Shown here: piece after piece, positions 50,940-62,953 of the stretch | How positions within the stretch are numbered: position 1 is the first letter of the stretch | How the letters are laid out: every line of letters begins with the position of its first letter | Assembly (NCBI GenBank): GCA_028023455.1 | Contig: JAQFVV010000013.1 | Coordinates: 6,650,811 to 6,714,810 of the forward strand | Direction: 5' to 3' | Length of the DNA stretch: 64,000 bases | Origin: Epiperipatus broadwayi | Lineage: Eukaryota; Onychophora; Udeonychophora; Euonychophora; Peripatidae | Program-made: the position numbers and the translations under genes | The notes under the pieces: generated by a model | Told to the model about the DNA's origin: nothing | Database searches by the model: none | What the model saw: only the letters and a program-made list of their open reading frames with translations

Positions 50940-52440
50940 GACATGGAGTACAGTTCAGGGGCACAAACATTGGAAATAAAAGATGGAAGAACAATATTAT
51001 GGGGATTATATTAGTTATTTACTTTAATACAGCATACCAAAAGCAAATAATTTAAGTTTATGGCTCAACAAATTCTTATTCTGATGAAGGAATACAGTAT
51101 TTTACACAGATGTACATTTTGCTTTTGATTAAATTAGATAATATGTTAAAAGAATCATGAGAGGTTTTAATGTGAAAAATGAAAAACAATTGAAAGATGA
51201 AAGGGTTTGGATAAGATAGATTAAGAACTAAATAGTGGAATTTTTAGAAAAAACTGTAGATTATAAATTATTAATTTGAAAAAAAAAAATGTAAAATGGA
51301 CATGGAAATATCCAAATAAAGCTACAACATAACTAAATTATACTTTGATTAATATAAATGTTGGTGTATTGGTGACATTTACAAAGACAAGCTGTTAAGA
51401 AAGATAGATAAAAATTACAAATTTTGAAGCCATCTATCCTAATATAAGATTATTTTATATCATTTTCAGAGCACTTTTTAATCAAACTAGCCACAATAAC
51501 ATGCTGAAAGGCAGTTCTGCCATAGTAGGTCACATCTGAATATTAAGGGACATTATAGATAAGATCAGTTAAATATAATTTGCCTTTTCATTGTATTTGT
51601 AGATGATAAAAAGACAGTTGATTGTGCAAGTTTTGTTTGTGCTTAAAACCTTTTTTGGAAAGTCAAAATATATATCCAAGATATTATCAAATTTTGAAGA
51701 ATATTTATCAAGATGCAAAAAAAAAAAGATTGAACTATATGTTTACTCTAATGTGTATGCATGGAAGGTATTTACAAAGCATTTTGTGGATTAAAATACA
51801 GAGCTAAGGATATAGAAGTAAATGGGGATTGCTTAAATCATTTAGATTTTTCAGATTATGTAGAAATATTATAAGAGTTATCTGATTAAAACAAGAAAAT
51901 AGAATTAAATTTAATCATTAAAACAACGAAAATATTGTTCAATGGCTTTAAAAAAAGATTAGTAGTAATAGATTAGCAATTTAGAACTATAATTAATACA
52001 GGTGTAAACATAATAGATAAAATTAATCATAGAATTAAATTTGCATGACATGATTTTGATATAAATAACTCAATATCAAATAGAAATTTGCATATAGTCT
52101 TCAAAGGAAAGGTTTATCATTATTCATATATTACTCTAATTCTTAGATCTTTATTTGTTTTTGTTTTTTATTATAGGATGATAAATTCCCTTCAGTTGCA
52201 TAGCAAAGTACAAAAATCTCTAGAGATTAAAACAAATAATTAACAGTGAAGTAAAATTGGGATAGATATATCACTAGAAGATGTAATAGTAAAGAATAAG
52301 TCAAATTTTAATCAGGATTCCAATCAAAAAAGGAAACAAATGGGTTATGAATAGGTGAAATAGAAAAGTTTGATGAAAGGACGTGGAGAGAGCAGCTGTA
52401 AGTCAGAAAAACTGAGGTTTTCGTCCTGAAGTAGAATGAT
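50940..52440 (+). pseudogene. RTE-type LINE, endonuclease to RT, decayed
   Basis: Reading across frames on plus, the APE endonuclease region shows VYGSTNSYSDEGIQYF (about 51058), GFNVKNEKQLKDERV (about 51165), and KWTWKYPNKATT (51293 onward, matching the RTE motif KWTW.SPNG.TKNEIDYI). The reverse transcriptase shows YYQILKNIYQDAKKKR (about 51680-51730), then VNGDCLNHLDFSDYVEIL (about 51815-51870), where FSDY stands for the catalytic FADD, KTTKILFNGF (about 51920), and INSEVKLG (about 52240). Stops and shifts are frequent and the catalytic Asp pair is damaged. This copy has the 5' parts lacking in the other two RTE fragments of the window. All three could come from related families. Confidence 0.68.
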
Positions 52441-54220
52441 ATTGATTGAAAATTATATATATATAGTATAAATTAAATAAAATTTGTAATCTGCTTTTTC
52501 TTATGAATTAAGAATCATTTGATATTTTAGTCGTAATAAAAGATTGAAAATTACGGAGTATTTTGCTTCATTAATCTATAAAGAAGCTAACTATATTACT
52601 GTAGTCTTTGATGCAAACTTCATTTCTATATTACCGCAGGCGATTCCTAAAAAGGTTTCGCTAACGAAGTGAATCACTTTGCTTACCCAAAAGCAAACTG
52701 ATTTTGCTGCTTTGTGATAAAAATAAAAAAAATCAAACAAGAAAAAAATCTTTGATAAAATATTAAAAGGCTTTGTGTTTTAATGAGTTTTGTAGATAAT
52801 TTTCGACTTCCTGTATTATGTATATATAAATATACGCGAATATATAAAATAAGTGCTATATTATCTATCTGAAATGATAAGAGTAGTACGACTCATGGCT
52901 ATATTAGAATAGTAATTTAACATTGTTTTGCCACTTCTATAAATTATTAATTTTAACTATTTTACTCAGAGCTACTGCAAGAAAATGAACCCTCTTACTT
53001 CAGCAGACGCACGTCTAGCCTATATGTGTTAAATTTAAAATCGGATTTTATTTAAGATTGAATAAGCAATGACTACCAAACCATGTGTATTTAAATTTTC
53101 ATTACCAAACTGATTTCTGGATTTTGGTTTTATTAATAAATCCTGGGATTCAAAATTGAAAATTATGCATGAATACATCCAGAAACCATCCTTTACTCCA
53201 TTTTACTAGTCAGGCAAAAAGCCAAAAAAATTAAAAACGCTAAAGTTTTAAACTCAATAAAAACGTGCTTGAATATGGGAGAGTCAACGATTTTTTAAAA
53301 AGATATGATTTAGAGAAATAATTTTAAAATGTTTTCACTTTTTGTTTATATTTAAGTCCAACGAATAATTATTTACTGAATGATATCACTTCAGTGTGCA
53401 ATCATAGTTTTTAATTGATACCATGCCTGGTTACATAATTGCTTAAATTTATCTTAAGACAATTTGCACAGAAAACCTGTAAAAATCTAATTATTATCAC
53501 TTTATGGAAAAGTCTTGTTTATTTGTGAAAATATTTAGGAATTTATATCTCATATATCAATACATTGCACAGGCTAAAACCTGCATTTATATATGTAATA
53601 TAGGCGGGGTTCGAACTTAGACTCATATATCTAAAATATTAATATCTGAATCATAATCCTTATAAAATCTTGGGTAATAAACTAAAAGTGATTCTATTTT
53701 TAGTGCCAGTTTTTAGATGGTGATTAGTCTCATTACATTATTATTAAAATTTACTTAAAAATACATAAAGAAATCTTATTAAAATATCAATATTTACATA
53801 CCTACACACACACACACATATATATATATAGCTTCATGATAGGTGTCAGTGTATTTTCTTGCATTGATAAGGATAATTATCTATTCATATGTTTGTTGTT
53901 TATTCTATGTGGACAGTTAAGTACATGTTTATATAAAATCTTGGATATATATTATTTGTATTAAAATGCATGTTTTGTAAATTATGTGTAATGATCATAT
54001 ATATGCATGTATATAGTAATGTGAAAAAATATTTATAGAGAGTTAATAATATTTATTGTACGAATATAGAATATACTTTTAATGCTTTCATATCATATTC
54101 ATGGTCACAATGAATATGAAATGAAAGTGTCCTAAGTATACTCTGTATATTTAAACTTTGTATGAGTATTTTTTCACACTAATATTTAAAATGGCAAAGA
54201 ATGGAAACATATATATATAT
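52441..54220. other. AT-rich DNA with a tRNA-like SINE trace
   Basis: Mostly unrecognised. A minus-strand B-box AGTTCGAACCCCGCC lies at about 53603-53618, with an upstream 70-bp region of tRNA-like spacing, so 53560-53690 is probably an old SINE. (CA)n and (TA)n runs lie at 53800-53830. Confidence 0.4.
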
Positions 54221-56115
54221 TGTAATGGGAACATACACCGTTACATTATTTTTTTTATTAAACATAAAATTAAAATAAAAAGTTCGCATTTAAAAACTTC
54301 TTTTTTTTTTTTAAGACATAAAAAATGAAAATTAATTCTATCTTAAACTCGTATATATATAAAATCGCACAGATGAAAAAAGTTATTAAAATAAAACTTT
54401 ATTAAAAATAGAAAAAGTATTTTAAAAACAAAAAATTAAAAAGATTTAGAGATAAAAATATATCTTTAAGTTTGCAAAATTATTTAATTAATTCTATTGT
54501 ATAAAATGGAAATGATTAATTTTAATTAGTAAAAATAAACCAACCCTTGGGCATTTCAAAATGCATAAGCAAAGGTCAGATAGGAGAGGAAAAACAATAG
54601 GAACAGAATGGCCAATGAAAGAAATCCATTAGGGAATTGAACCTCAATGGAAGGATCATCATCATCGATGACGTAATGTCCATTGGATCCGAAAGTTACA
54701 TATAAAAGAAAAAGTTTGGAAATAAATTTTTAGTGAGTGAAGAAAGAGATGGGAGAGAAGAGATGTGACTATATGTCTTAGTGTGGAGTTGAAGGAGACG
54801 GGATTGAAAAGATGCACTCTTCAATCCTTTCAGTCTCGTTAAAAGGAAAGAGAAATGACATTGTTTTCTACATTGAGGACCAGCTAAAGTAAGACCTCCG
54901 GATGAATAAATAAAAAGCCTAACTGGATACAAATCTCTTCAGGATGATGTGGGAATTTGCATTTAAAATTGCAAGCAACGAATAAAGATGAACGTTTTAA
55001 AAATCGTAAGAACTTTATGAACATTTTCAAAACAAACTCTAAATTCTAAACTTTTCAGAAATTATCGCAATAGTATTTCCTATCTGACTAAACTAAAGTA
55101 TTTATTAATTCATTTTATTTGATGTATTTCTTTTTTAAAATCATTTCCATTTATTTTTTTTTGTTCTTTTAAGTTTTATTTATGATTTTTGTTTTTCGTT
55201 AAACTAATTTATATAAATGTTAAATATAAGTCGGGCATGAATGGCTATATAGATTTGTAAAGTTATATTAATTAATTAGGGGAGGGTAATCGTAGGTTAT
55301 TTGTTTCGTAGTTAAATTAGGTCGATGGATTGGATATATTGGTGTAATTAGTAGATGTAATATGAGATTCGCTATGTGCAGAATCTCAGTATACGCCGCA
55401 CACTCCTGTTTGCCTATGGAAGGGATAATAAGATAGAGAATGCAGTCCCTTCATATGGAGTTTTTTTTATTGCTCTTCTCATCAGATAGATGTAGTATTC
55501 CTATCTGGGCGAGAGTCAATTTCTTCGGTTAACCCTGCTGTTCAGATGTACATTCCTGATGGTAGGGTATTTGTGTTGTTGTATTGGTATTACATTGAAT
55601 ACATCGATATATCAGATGGATTGACATTGGTTTAACTGCGAACTTTTGGCCTAAAGTTAAATTAGGGATAAAATATTTTCTTTTCAAATGCAATCTATGT
55701 AGTCTATTCATACTCGACACTTAAAAAAATAAACTATTAAATTCATCTATGCGAACTTCAAAATAAAAGTTTAAAATGTAGTTAAATGCTAAAGTAAACA
55801 TACTAAAATAATAATGCTAAATTTTATATATATGTGCGTAAATAAATGTTTGTGTGTTAATTACTGGCAGTGGCTTATTTTATTCTTTTTTTAAAAAAAT
55901 ATTCTTAGATAAGAATTTATAAAATATAAATTTCTATGTCTCCACTGAACTAGTGACAATGGGCTAATGGTCGGAATCAAAATATATGAAATAAAAAAAA
56001 AATTTTTTTTTTAAACTTACGTATCTGCCTACTATATACATTTTCTAGGTTCAAATGCCTAGTGGCGCCCTGTAGTGCAGATACGTTAAGACTCATATTA
56101 TTCTGGACCATTATA
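54221..56115 (+). repeat. LTR-like repeat family, copy 3
   Basis: It starts TGTAATGGG directly after (TA)n, ends GACCATTATA before (TA)n, and is 1895 bp long. Collinear with copy 1, it is very similar at 55205-55360 and 55610-55700. It has a TATA-like ACATATAAAAG near 54697, AATAAA hexamers near 54905 and 54980, and a nested stem-loop at 56019-56086 (10-bp outer stem ACGTATCTGC). All this fits a solo LTR with promoter and poly(A) signal. No protein was recognised in it. Confidence 0.62.
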
Positions 56116-56538
56116 ATATATATATAGTAATTAATTTCATGAGTTAAGTGTCTGACATGATATTTACACACCATAATATTTGTATATGAAAATAATTAAC
56201 AGATTACATGATAAAATCTTTCATTAGAATAGCTTGGGAAAGTCTCACAAATGTGCTATTTTTTTGTATAGAAGATTATACCATAAAATATTATAAATAT
56301 TTCAATTATATTAAACTAAGTTATTATTTGTTTGTGTACTGACCAACCCTGATAAAATAGATAAATACAATAAAAATTCTGCTATACTTTTAATATATAT
56401 AAATACATATATTTATATGCATTTTTCGGGAATTTAGATTTACTTTTTCATTCACAAATAACATATCCCTAATTGGAATGTTAGACATTATCCAATTCAT
56501 ATGTTAAATAGGTCTGATATTATATCATTAGAGACACC
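56116..56538. other. AT-rich DNA, nothing recognised
   Basis: (TA)n and unremarkable AT-rich sequence. Confidence 0.5.
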
Positions 56539-57583
56539 CAGAACTTATAGATAGCAGGGGCAAAAAGGACGCAAGCCCAGGATGCCATGCTATATAGGTC
56601 ACCAAAGTAGATGCTCAATTCTTTTATAATATAAATAGTATTAACTGATAAAACAGATAATTGTATAATTTTTATATTCAATTCCTCTTTAAATGTTAAG
56701 TTATAAATTAAATATTGTTAGTTTGTATATATTTGTGCTAATTCTGAATATGTATGGTTATTGATATGGAATCAAATGATGAAGAACAACCTTTATATGC
56801 ACATTTTCTTGATTTGATATTGCCAATTACAATTATCAGTAATTTTTTTTATTATTTTCTGGAAGTAAAAAATTTCGCATTCCAATACTATCAAGTTTTG
56901 GATTCTATTACTAACTAGCCAAATTAGATATATGAATCATTGAACGAAAGAAATTAAAATTTTCAGTTTTTAACTAAACAGGAATAACTAAAACAGTACA
57001 CTACAGATTTTGCCCTAAAATATGAAAATGGGGTTAATGTTGTAGAATTGATAAGTGAAATTGAATCATTCAAATTTAAAGTTTTTAAAATTTTGCTAAA
57101 CTTGAAAACTTCACTTAAGTTAGATATTTTAAATGATATTTATTAATGGAACGTGAATATTTTATATCCTAATATAAAAATATGTTACAAAATATTTTTG
57201 ACATTATCTGTATCAATTGCAACTGGGGAACATTCTTTTAAAAAAACTCAACAATTATTAAATATTATTTGCAGTCATCCACAAAACAAACCTGATTATC
57301 TAGTTTTGCAACTTTATCAATAGAAAATGACCTTCAAAAACAAATTAATTTTGCTAAAATAATTGAGATCTTTGCAGCAACAAAAGCAAGAAACGTGATC
57401 TTTTTGTGATATTTTATGATAGTTTTTTCATATAATTACATACAATGTAAGAATGCTATTTGTATGTAACAAATTAATTTATTTGTAATTATTTAACAGT
57501 AAAAAAAAATTTGATGATATATTATAAAGATGTGAAATTTTATTGCCTACCCCAAAGCACTAAAAAGGCTAATGCCAGTTCTG
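56539..57583 (+). mobile_element. Short hAT element, ZMYM1-type, C-terminus only
   Basis: A left end CAGAACTTATAGATAGCAGG and a right end whose complement starts CAGAACTGGCATTAG bound a ~1045-bp element. Flanks GAGACACC and GAGAATACC are an imperfect duplication. The plus-strand coding part near 57000-57405 gives KYENGVNVVELISEIESFK, LNLKTSLKLDILNDIY, NVNILYPNIKI, LTLSVSIATGEHSFKKTQ, an IENDL.KQI equivalent, and AATKARN. This is the typical C-terminal dimerisation region of hAT transposases related to ZMYM1 (SVASGERSFSKL..). The N-terminal two thirds are missing, so it is an internally deleted derivative with a few stops. Confidence 0.7.
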
Positions 57584-58777
57584 AGAATACCTGAGAGAGA
57601 ATTCAATTACTCGTCAAAGTGTGAATAATGTATAGTATTTATCAATACTGTTATTTATATTGATATGGATGACTATATATTTTCATGCCAACTTATTGTT
57701 TAAATAGCCACTTTGTTACATATATTTAAATGTGATTTCATATATAACTTATGTATTGTATATATATATGTGTGTGTGTGGGTGTGTATGAAAACAGTCC
57801 ATATCTACACAATTCCAAACAATACATAAGGATCTCAATCTGTTTGTTGTCAAGGCAACCTGCTTTATGATAAAGATGCATACCCACCTTCATCTATGGT
57901 CTAATATGTTTATATAGGCACTAAAGAATGATACTTGACTGAAAGAGATTAAAATGTATAATTCAAAGAAGATTAAAAATTTAATTCATTAAACAGGTAA
58001 ATATAACCTGATTTTGAAAGCACACTAACAAATATTCCATTTTAACTTTCAAACTGCACTCAAATTATATATTATTTAGATGATAAAGTTAATAATGCTC
58101 AAGGCTACGATATTAAATATTACTCAATTTGGATTGCATTACCTTTTTGATGTTTAATATTTAAATTTATGTCAGCTAATTGGCACAACATTTTGGATCT
58201 TGTAGGTTATATGAATAACATGTTGATTCTTATGTATAATAAATTTGTCTTTTTTTGTCATTAGATTGTAGCTCCATTTAATTAAAAACAAAGTCAAATA
58301 TCCATTCTGCATGTTTAAACAAATTAGATATATGTCTTTTAAGTTCACATAAATTCAATAAAGTTTAAACAAAGATAAGTTACACTAACAACTTTGCTTT
58401 TGTAACTCTATCAATAAAATATTTCTATTAATACAACTTATAAAATACAATATAACAATTTGTCAATTACTAAAATAGAGAATTATTAATATAAATAAAA
58501 TAACTATTACCAAGTGCTTTCAACCCCTACGAGTCCTTATCAAGGCAATAAAAAATTCATATTTTCTCCTAAGTGATAAATTAAACATTTCATTGCATTG
58601 GCCATGAACAACTAATCGGAAAAGTAGTTAATTTTGAATTCATAGCATATGATCGTCTGTTTCATGCATTAATATTGCAAAATCTTTTGGACTACATATA
58701 TGGCTTGTATTACTTTGGTAAACATAAAAAGCCAAATAAGATGTATCATCTTCCCTTGCTATAATATATATATATAA
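57584..58777. other. AT-rich DNA, nothing recognised
   Basis: Contains (TG)n near 57768. No coding or repeat family was recognised up to the PLE palindrome. Confidence 0.5.
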
Positions 58778-60882
58778 TACATATTTTGCGGGTTCATCCA
58801 TGTTAAAAACTTTTAATATTAATATACTGACGTTTCGACTTGGTCACACAAGCCATCCACAGAGTTATAAAGGTAGAAAGACAGTTGTAGAGGCGCTACA
58901 ATCACTGATTTGAATAAAATGTTAAAATTCCACTAATAGCAAAAAATGTTAAATTTAGGAATCTTTTTTAAAAAAATCTTTCCAAATAGGAGGAAGTTTG
59001 CATGTATCATCTCGCTTATTGATACAATCTGGCCTTTTAAGTATCTCAATGGCTTCTCTAATTTTGCATTGGTAGAGATTATCACATCTGGATATGATCC
59101 TGGTACTAGAAAAATCAATTTTATGACCTGAATCTATAGTATGGAGTGAGAGTGCTGATGATGATGAGAGTTGTTTAACTGCATTAGCATACTCATCTCT
59201 CCTAACCCTGATGCGGCGATTACTCATACCTATGTAAGAAGCTTTACAATTTTTACATGAGATTTGATAGACACCATGAGATTCAAGAGGGATTGAATCC
59301 TTAGGCTTAGTTATTATATTGCTGATCTTTTGATGAGCAGAAAATGCTGTATCTATATTATAGCATTTTAATATACGTCCGATACTGTCTGTAGTTTCTT
59401 TTACATATGGAACACAAATCCTAATAGCTGATTTATCATCTTTTTGTTTCCTATTTTGTCTATTTTGGGCTTGAAATAAGGCTTTTTTTTATAAATTTGT
59501 AATTATAACTATTTGCTAATAAAACACTATTAATATGATTTTTATTTCTTCTTTCAGGTGTGTCTCATCTGAAAGGTTAATTGCTCTATTTAAAAAAGTT
59601 TTGGCTACAGAAACTATCTGAATTGGGTGATGATGAGAATGGAAATGCAAATTTCTGTCTGTGTGTGTATCCTTTCTGTAAATAGAAAAAGATAAACTAT
59701 TTGGTGTTCTGGTGACTAGAACATCAAGAAAAGGAAGTTTTCCATCAGACTCTGTCTCCATTGTAAATTTAATATGAGGATGCATATTATTTAAATGTAA
59801 GAAAAAAATCATCTAATTTATTTTTTCCATGTTGCCATATGACAAAAGTGTCATCTATGTATCTGAGCCAAATGAAAGGTTTTAAAGATGATGATTCTAA
59901 AGCACGAGGTTCTATATATTCCATGAATAAATCATCTATTACTCCTGATATAGGTGAGCCCAAAGGAGTACCAAAAACTTGTCTGTAATGCTGTCCATTG
60001 TATACAAAATATGTATTTAAGAGACAATGTTTAATTAAAGCAATAATATGGTCTGGTAAATTGCAACGTTATGAGATTATATTTAAAGCTTCATCAATTG
60101 GAATGTTTGTAAACGAAGACACGACATCAAAACTGACCAGAATGTCATTAGCATTAATTTTTAAACTTTTTAAAACAGAAATAAAATGAAGAGAGTTTTA
60201 AATATATGATTTAATAGATGGGATTGTAGGTTTAATGAAATCCGATAAGTATCTGGCTAAAATATGAGTTGGAGAACCTATTGCACTTACTATTGGACGA
60301 AGGGGGGTATCTGGTTTGTGAATTTTTGGAAGTCCATAAAATTTTGGACAGACACAAAATTTTTCACGAGGGATTATTTTATTTTTTATCTCTGTTTCAA
60401 TAGGTGATTTATTAATAATAGCTTTTGTTGTTTTTTCCAAATACGTAGTATGATCTCTTTTTGATAGTTTATAAGTTTTATCATTAAGCAGATCTAAAAT
60501 TTTATTATGGTAAATGTCACGATCCATTACAACTGTGGCATTACCTTTATCAGCTGGAAGTACAACAATTGATTTGTCCGATTTTATATTATTTAATGCT
60601 TGTCTTTCTTTCTTTGAAATATTATTTTTAGGAAGCTTAGCTTTTTTAAAAATATTACAAATCTCAGCTCTAGCTAAATCAGCCAATGTAGAATCAATTT
60701 TATCGAGAGCTGATTCAACATTACAAACAATTTTCTCAAAAGGTATCTGGGAAGGTGTTAAAGCAAAATTGAAACCTTTTTCTAAAACCGAAATTTCATC
60801 TGTAGAGAGGGCTTTCCTAGATAAATTATAAACAGTTTTTTTGATTTGGATACATAATGTTTGGGGATTGTGTTCTAATTAG
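58778..60882 (-). pseudogene. Penelope-like element, left arm of the 4.2-kb palindrome
   Basis: Minus-strand PLE. In order from 60830 downward are ALSTDEISVLEKGFNFALTP, then VVLPADKGNATVVMD (about 60550-60505), KFYGLPKIHKPDTPLRPIVS (about 60340-60285), an in-frame TAA after SIKSYI (about 60200), DVVSSFTNIPIDEAL, PMGSPISGVIDD, WLRYIDDTF (about 59875-59850, intact YIDD), a one-base frameshift in a 7-T run at about 59808, LPFLDVLVTRTP, KDTHTDRNLHFHSHHHP, and a GIY-YIG nuclease HGVYQISCKNCKASYIGMSNRR with RVRRDEY at about 59280-59190. It ends PPIWKDFF near 58970. The 3' tail (58778-58950) carries a hammerhead-like motif. The conserved N-terminus before ALSTDE is missing, so it is 5' truncated. 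Confidence 0.9.
58829..58862 (-). ncRNA. Degenerate hammerhead-like motif (left PLE tail)
   Basis: On the minus strand CTGTGGAT is followed by GGCTTG-TGTGAC-CAAGTC and then GAAACGTC. GGCTTG/CAAGTC forms a 6-bp stem II (one G-U), GAAA follows correctly, and GTC supplies the NUH site. The first core box reads CUGUGGA instead of CUGANGA, so a key A is missing and cleavage is doubtful. PLE terminal regions are known to carry hammerhead ribozymes. Confidence 0.5.
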
Positions 60883-60916
60883 CATTTGCAATTTCTAATT
60901 AGAACACAATCCCCAA
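60861..60916. repeat. Perfect 22-bp hairpin at palindrome centre
   Basis: TTGGGGATTGTGTTCTAATTAG at 60861-60882 is followed after a 12-base loop (CATTTGCAATTT) by its exact complement at 60895-60916 (stem quoted here only by its first and last bases in practice). It marks the join of the two PLE 5' ends. Just outside it the arms differ by an indel of about 45 bp. Confidence 0.95.
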
Positions 60917-62953
60917 CGGTTTTTTGATTTGGATGAAATTTCGGTTTTAGAAAAAGGTTTCAATTTTGCTTTAACACCTTCCCAGATACCTTTTGAGAAA
61001 ATTGTTTGTAATGTTGAATCAGCTCTCGATAAAATTGATTCTACATCGGCTGATTTAGCTAGAGCTGAGATTTGTAATATTTTTAAAAAAGCTAAGCTTC
61101 CTAAAAATAATATTTCAAAGAAAGAAAGACAAGCATTAAATAATATAAAATCGGACAAATCAATTGTTGTACTTCCAGCTGATAAAGGTAATGCCACAGT
61201 TGTAATGGATCGTGACATTTACCATAATAAAATTTTAGATCTGCTTAATGATAAAACTTATAAACTATCAAAAAGAGATCATACTACGTATTTGGAAAAA
61301 ACAACAAAAGCTATTATTAATAAATCACCTATTGAAACAGAGATAAAAAATAAAATAATCCCTCGTGAAAAATTTTGTGTCTGTCCAAAATTTTATGGAC
61401 TTCCAAAAATTCACAAACCAGATACCCCCCTTCGTCCAATAGTAAGTGCAATAGGTTCTCCGACTCATATTTTAGCCAGATACTTATCGGATTTCATTAA
61501 ACCTACAATTCCATCTATTAAATCATATATTTAAAACTCTCTTCATTTTATTTCTGTTTTAAAAAGTTTAAAAATTAATGCTAATGACATTCTGGTCAGT
61601 TTTGATGTCGTGTCTTTGTTTACAAACATTCCAATTGATGAAGCTTTAAATATAATCTCACAACGTTGCAATTTACCAGACCATATTATTGCTTTAATTA
61701 AACATTGTCTCTTAAATACATATTTTGTATACAATGGACAGCATTACAGACAAGTTTTTGGTACTCCTATGGGCTCACCTATATCAGGAGTAATAGATGA
61801 TTTATTCATGGAATATATAGAACCTCGTGCTTTAGAATCATCATCTTTAAAACCTTTCATTTGGCTTAGATACATAGATGACACTTTTGTCATATGGCAA
61901 CATGGAAAAAATAAATTAGATGATTTTTTTCTTACATTTAAATAATATGCATCCTCATATTAAATTTACAATGGAGACAGAGTCTGATGGAAAACTTCCT
62001 TTTCTTGATGTTCTAGTCACCAGAACACCAAATAGTTTATCTTTTTCTATTTACAGAAAGGATACACACACAGACAGATATTTGCATTTCCATTCTCATC
62101 ATCACCCAACTCAGATAGTTTCTATAGCCAAAACTCTTTTAAATAGAGCAATTAACCTTTCAGATGAGACACATCTGAAAGAAGAAATAAATCATATTAA
62201 TAGTGTTTTATTAGGAAATAGTTATAATTACAAATTTATATAAAAAGCCTTATTTCAAGCCCAAAATAGACAAAATAGGAAACAAAAAGATGATAAATCA
62301 GCTATTAGGATTTGTGTTCCATATGTAAAGGGAACTACAGACAGTATCGGACGTATATTAAAATGCTATAATATAGATACAGCATTTTCTGCTCATCAAA
62401 AGATCAGCAATATAATAACCAAGCCTAAGGATTCAATCCCTCTTGAATCTCATGGTGTCTATCAAATCTCATGAAAAAATTGTAAAGCTTCTTACATAGG
62501 TATGAGTAATCATCGCATCAGTGTTAGGAGAGATGAGCATGCTAATGCAGTTAAACAACACTCATCATCATCAGCACTCTCATTCTATACTGTAGATTCA
62601 GGTCATAAAATTGATTTTTCTAGTACCAGGATCATATCCAGATGTGATAATCTCTACCAATGCAAAATTAGAGAAGCCATTGAAATACTTAAAAGGCCAG
62701 ATTGTATCAATAAGCGAGATGATACATGCAAACTTCCTCCTATTTGGAAAGATTTTTTTAAGAAACATTCCTAAATTTAACATTTTTTGCTATTGATGGA
62801 ATTTTAACATTTTATTCAAATCAGTGATTGTAGCGCCTCTACAACCGTCTTTCTACCTTTTATAACTCTGTGGATGGCTTGTGTGACCAAGTCAAAACGT
62901 CAGTATATTAATATTAAAAGTTTTTAACATGGATGAACCTGCAAAATATGTAT
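60895..62953 (+). pseudogene. Penelope-like element, right arm of the 4.2-kb palindrome
   Basis: Plus-strand copy of the left arm, about 97 percent identical by eye. An open frame of 201 codons (60929-61531) covers DEISVLEKGF to SIKSYI and stops at the same TAA as the left arm. The RT core follows at 61610-61942 (SLFTNIPIDEAL, TPMGSPISG, WLRYIDDTF) up to the same 7-T frameshift near 61925. The next frame runs LPFLDVLVTRTP to about 62240. The GIY-YIG domain at about 62450-62770 has an extra private TGA replacing Cys in the QIS(C)KNC stretch (62473). Relative to the left arm it lacks about 45 bp near the centre. The tail ends ATATGTAT at 62953, mirroring 58778. Confidence 0.9.
62868..62901 (+). 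ncRNA. Degenerate hammerhead-like motif (right PLE tail)
   Basis: Same motif as the left arm, in mirror position. The first core box is again CUGUGGA, and the second box is further damaged (CAAGTC then AAAACGTC, G to A). It is inactive by expectation. Its position in both tails supports a terminal-repeat function in the source element. Confidence 0.45.

Noticed and set aside
9797-55720. Similar 63-codon minus-strand frames at 9797-9988 and 55529-55720 with CxxC-like motifs
   Set aside because: Both lie in the LTR-like repeat on the antisense strand. One CxxC is lost in the second copy and the third copy has no such frame, so similarity reflects repeat homology, not a conserved protein.
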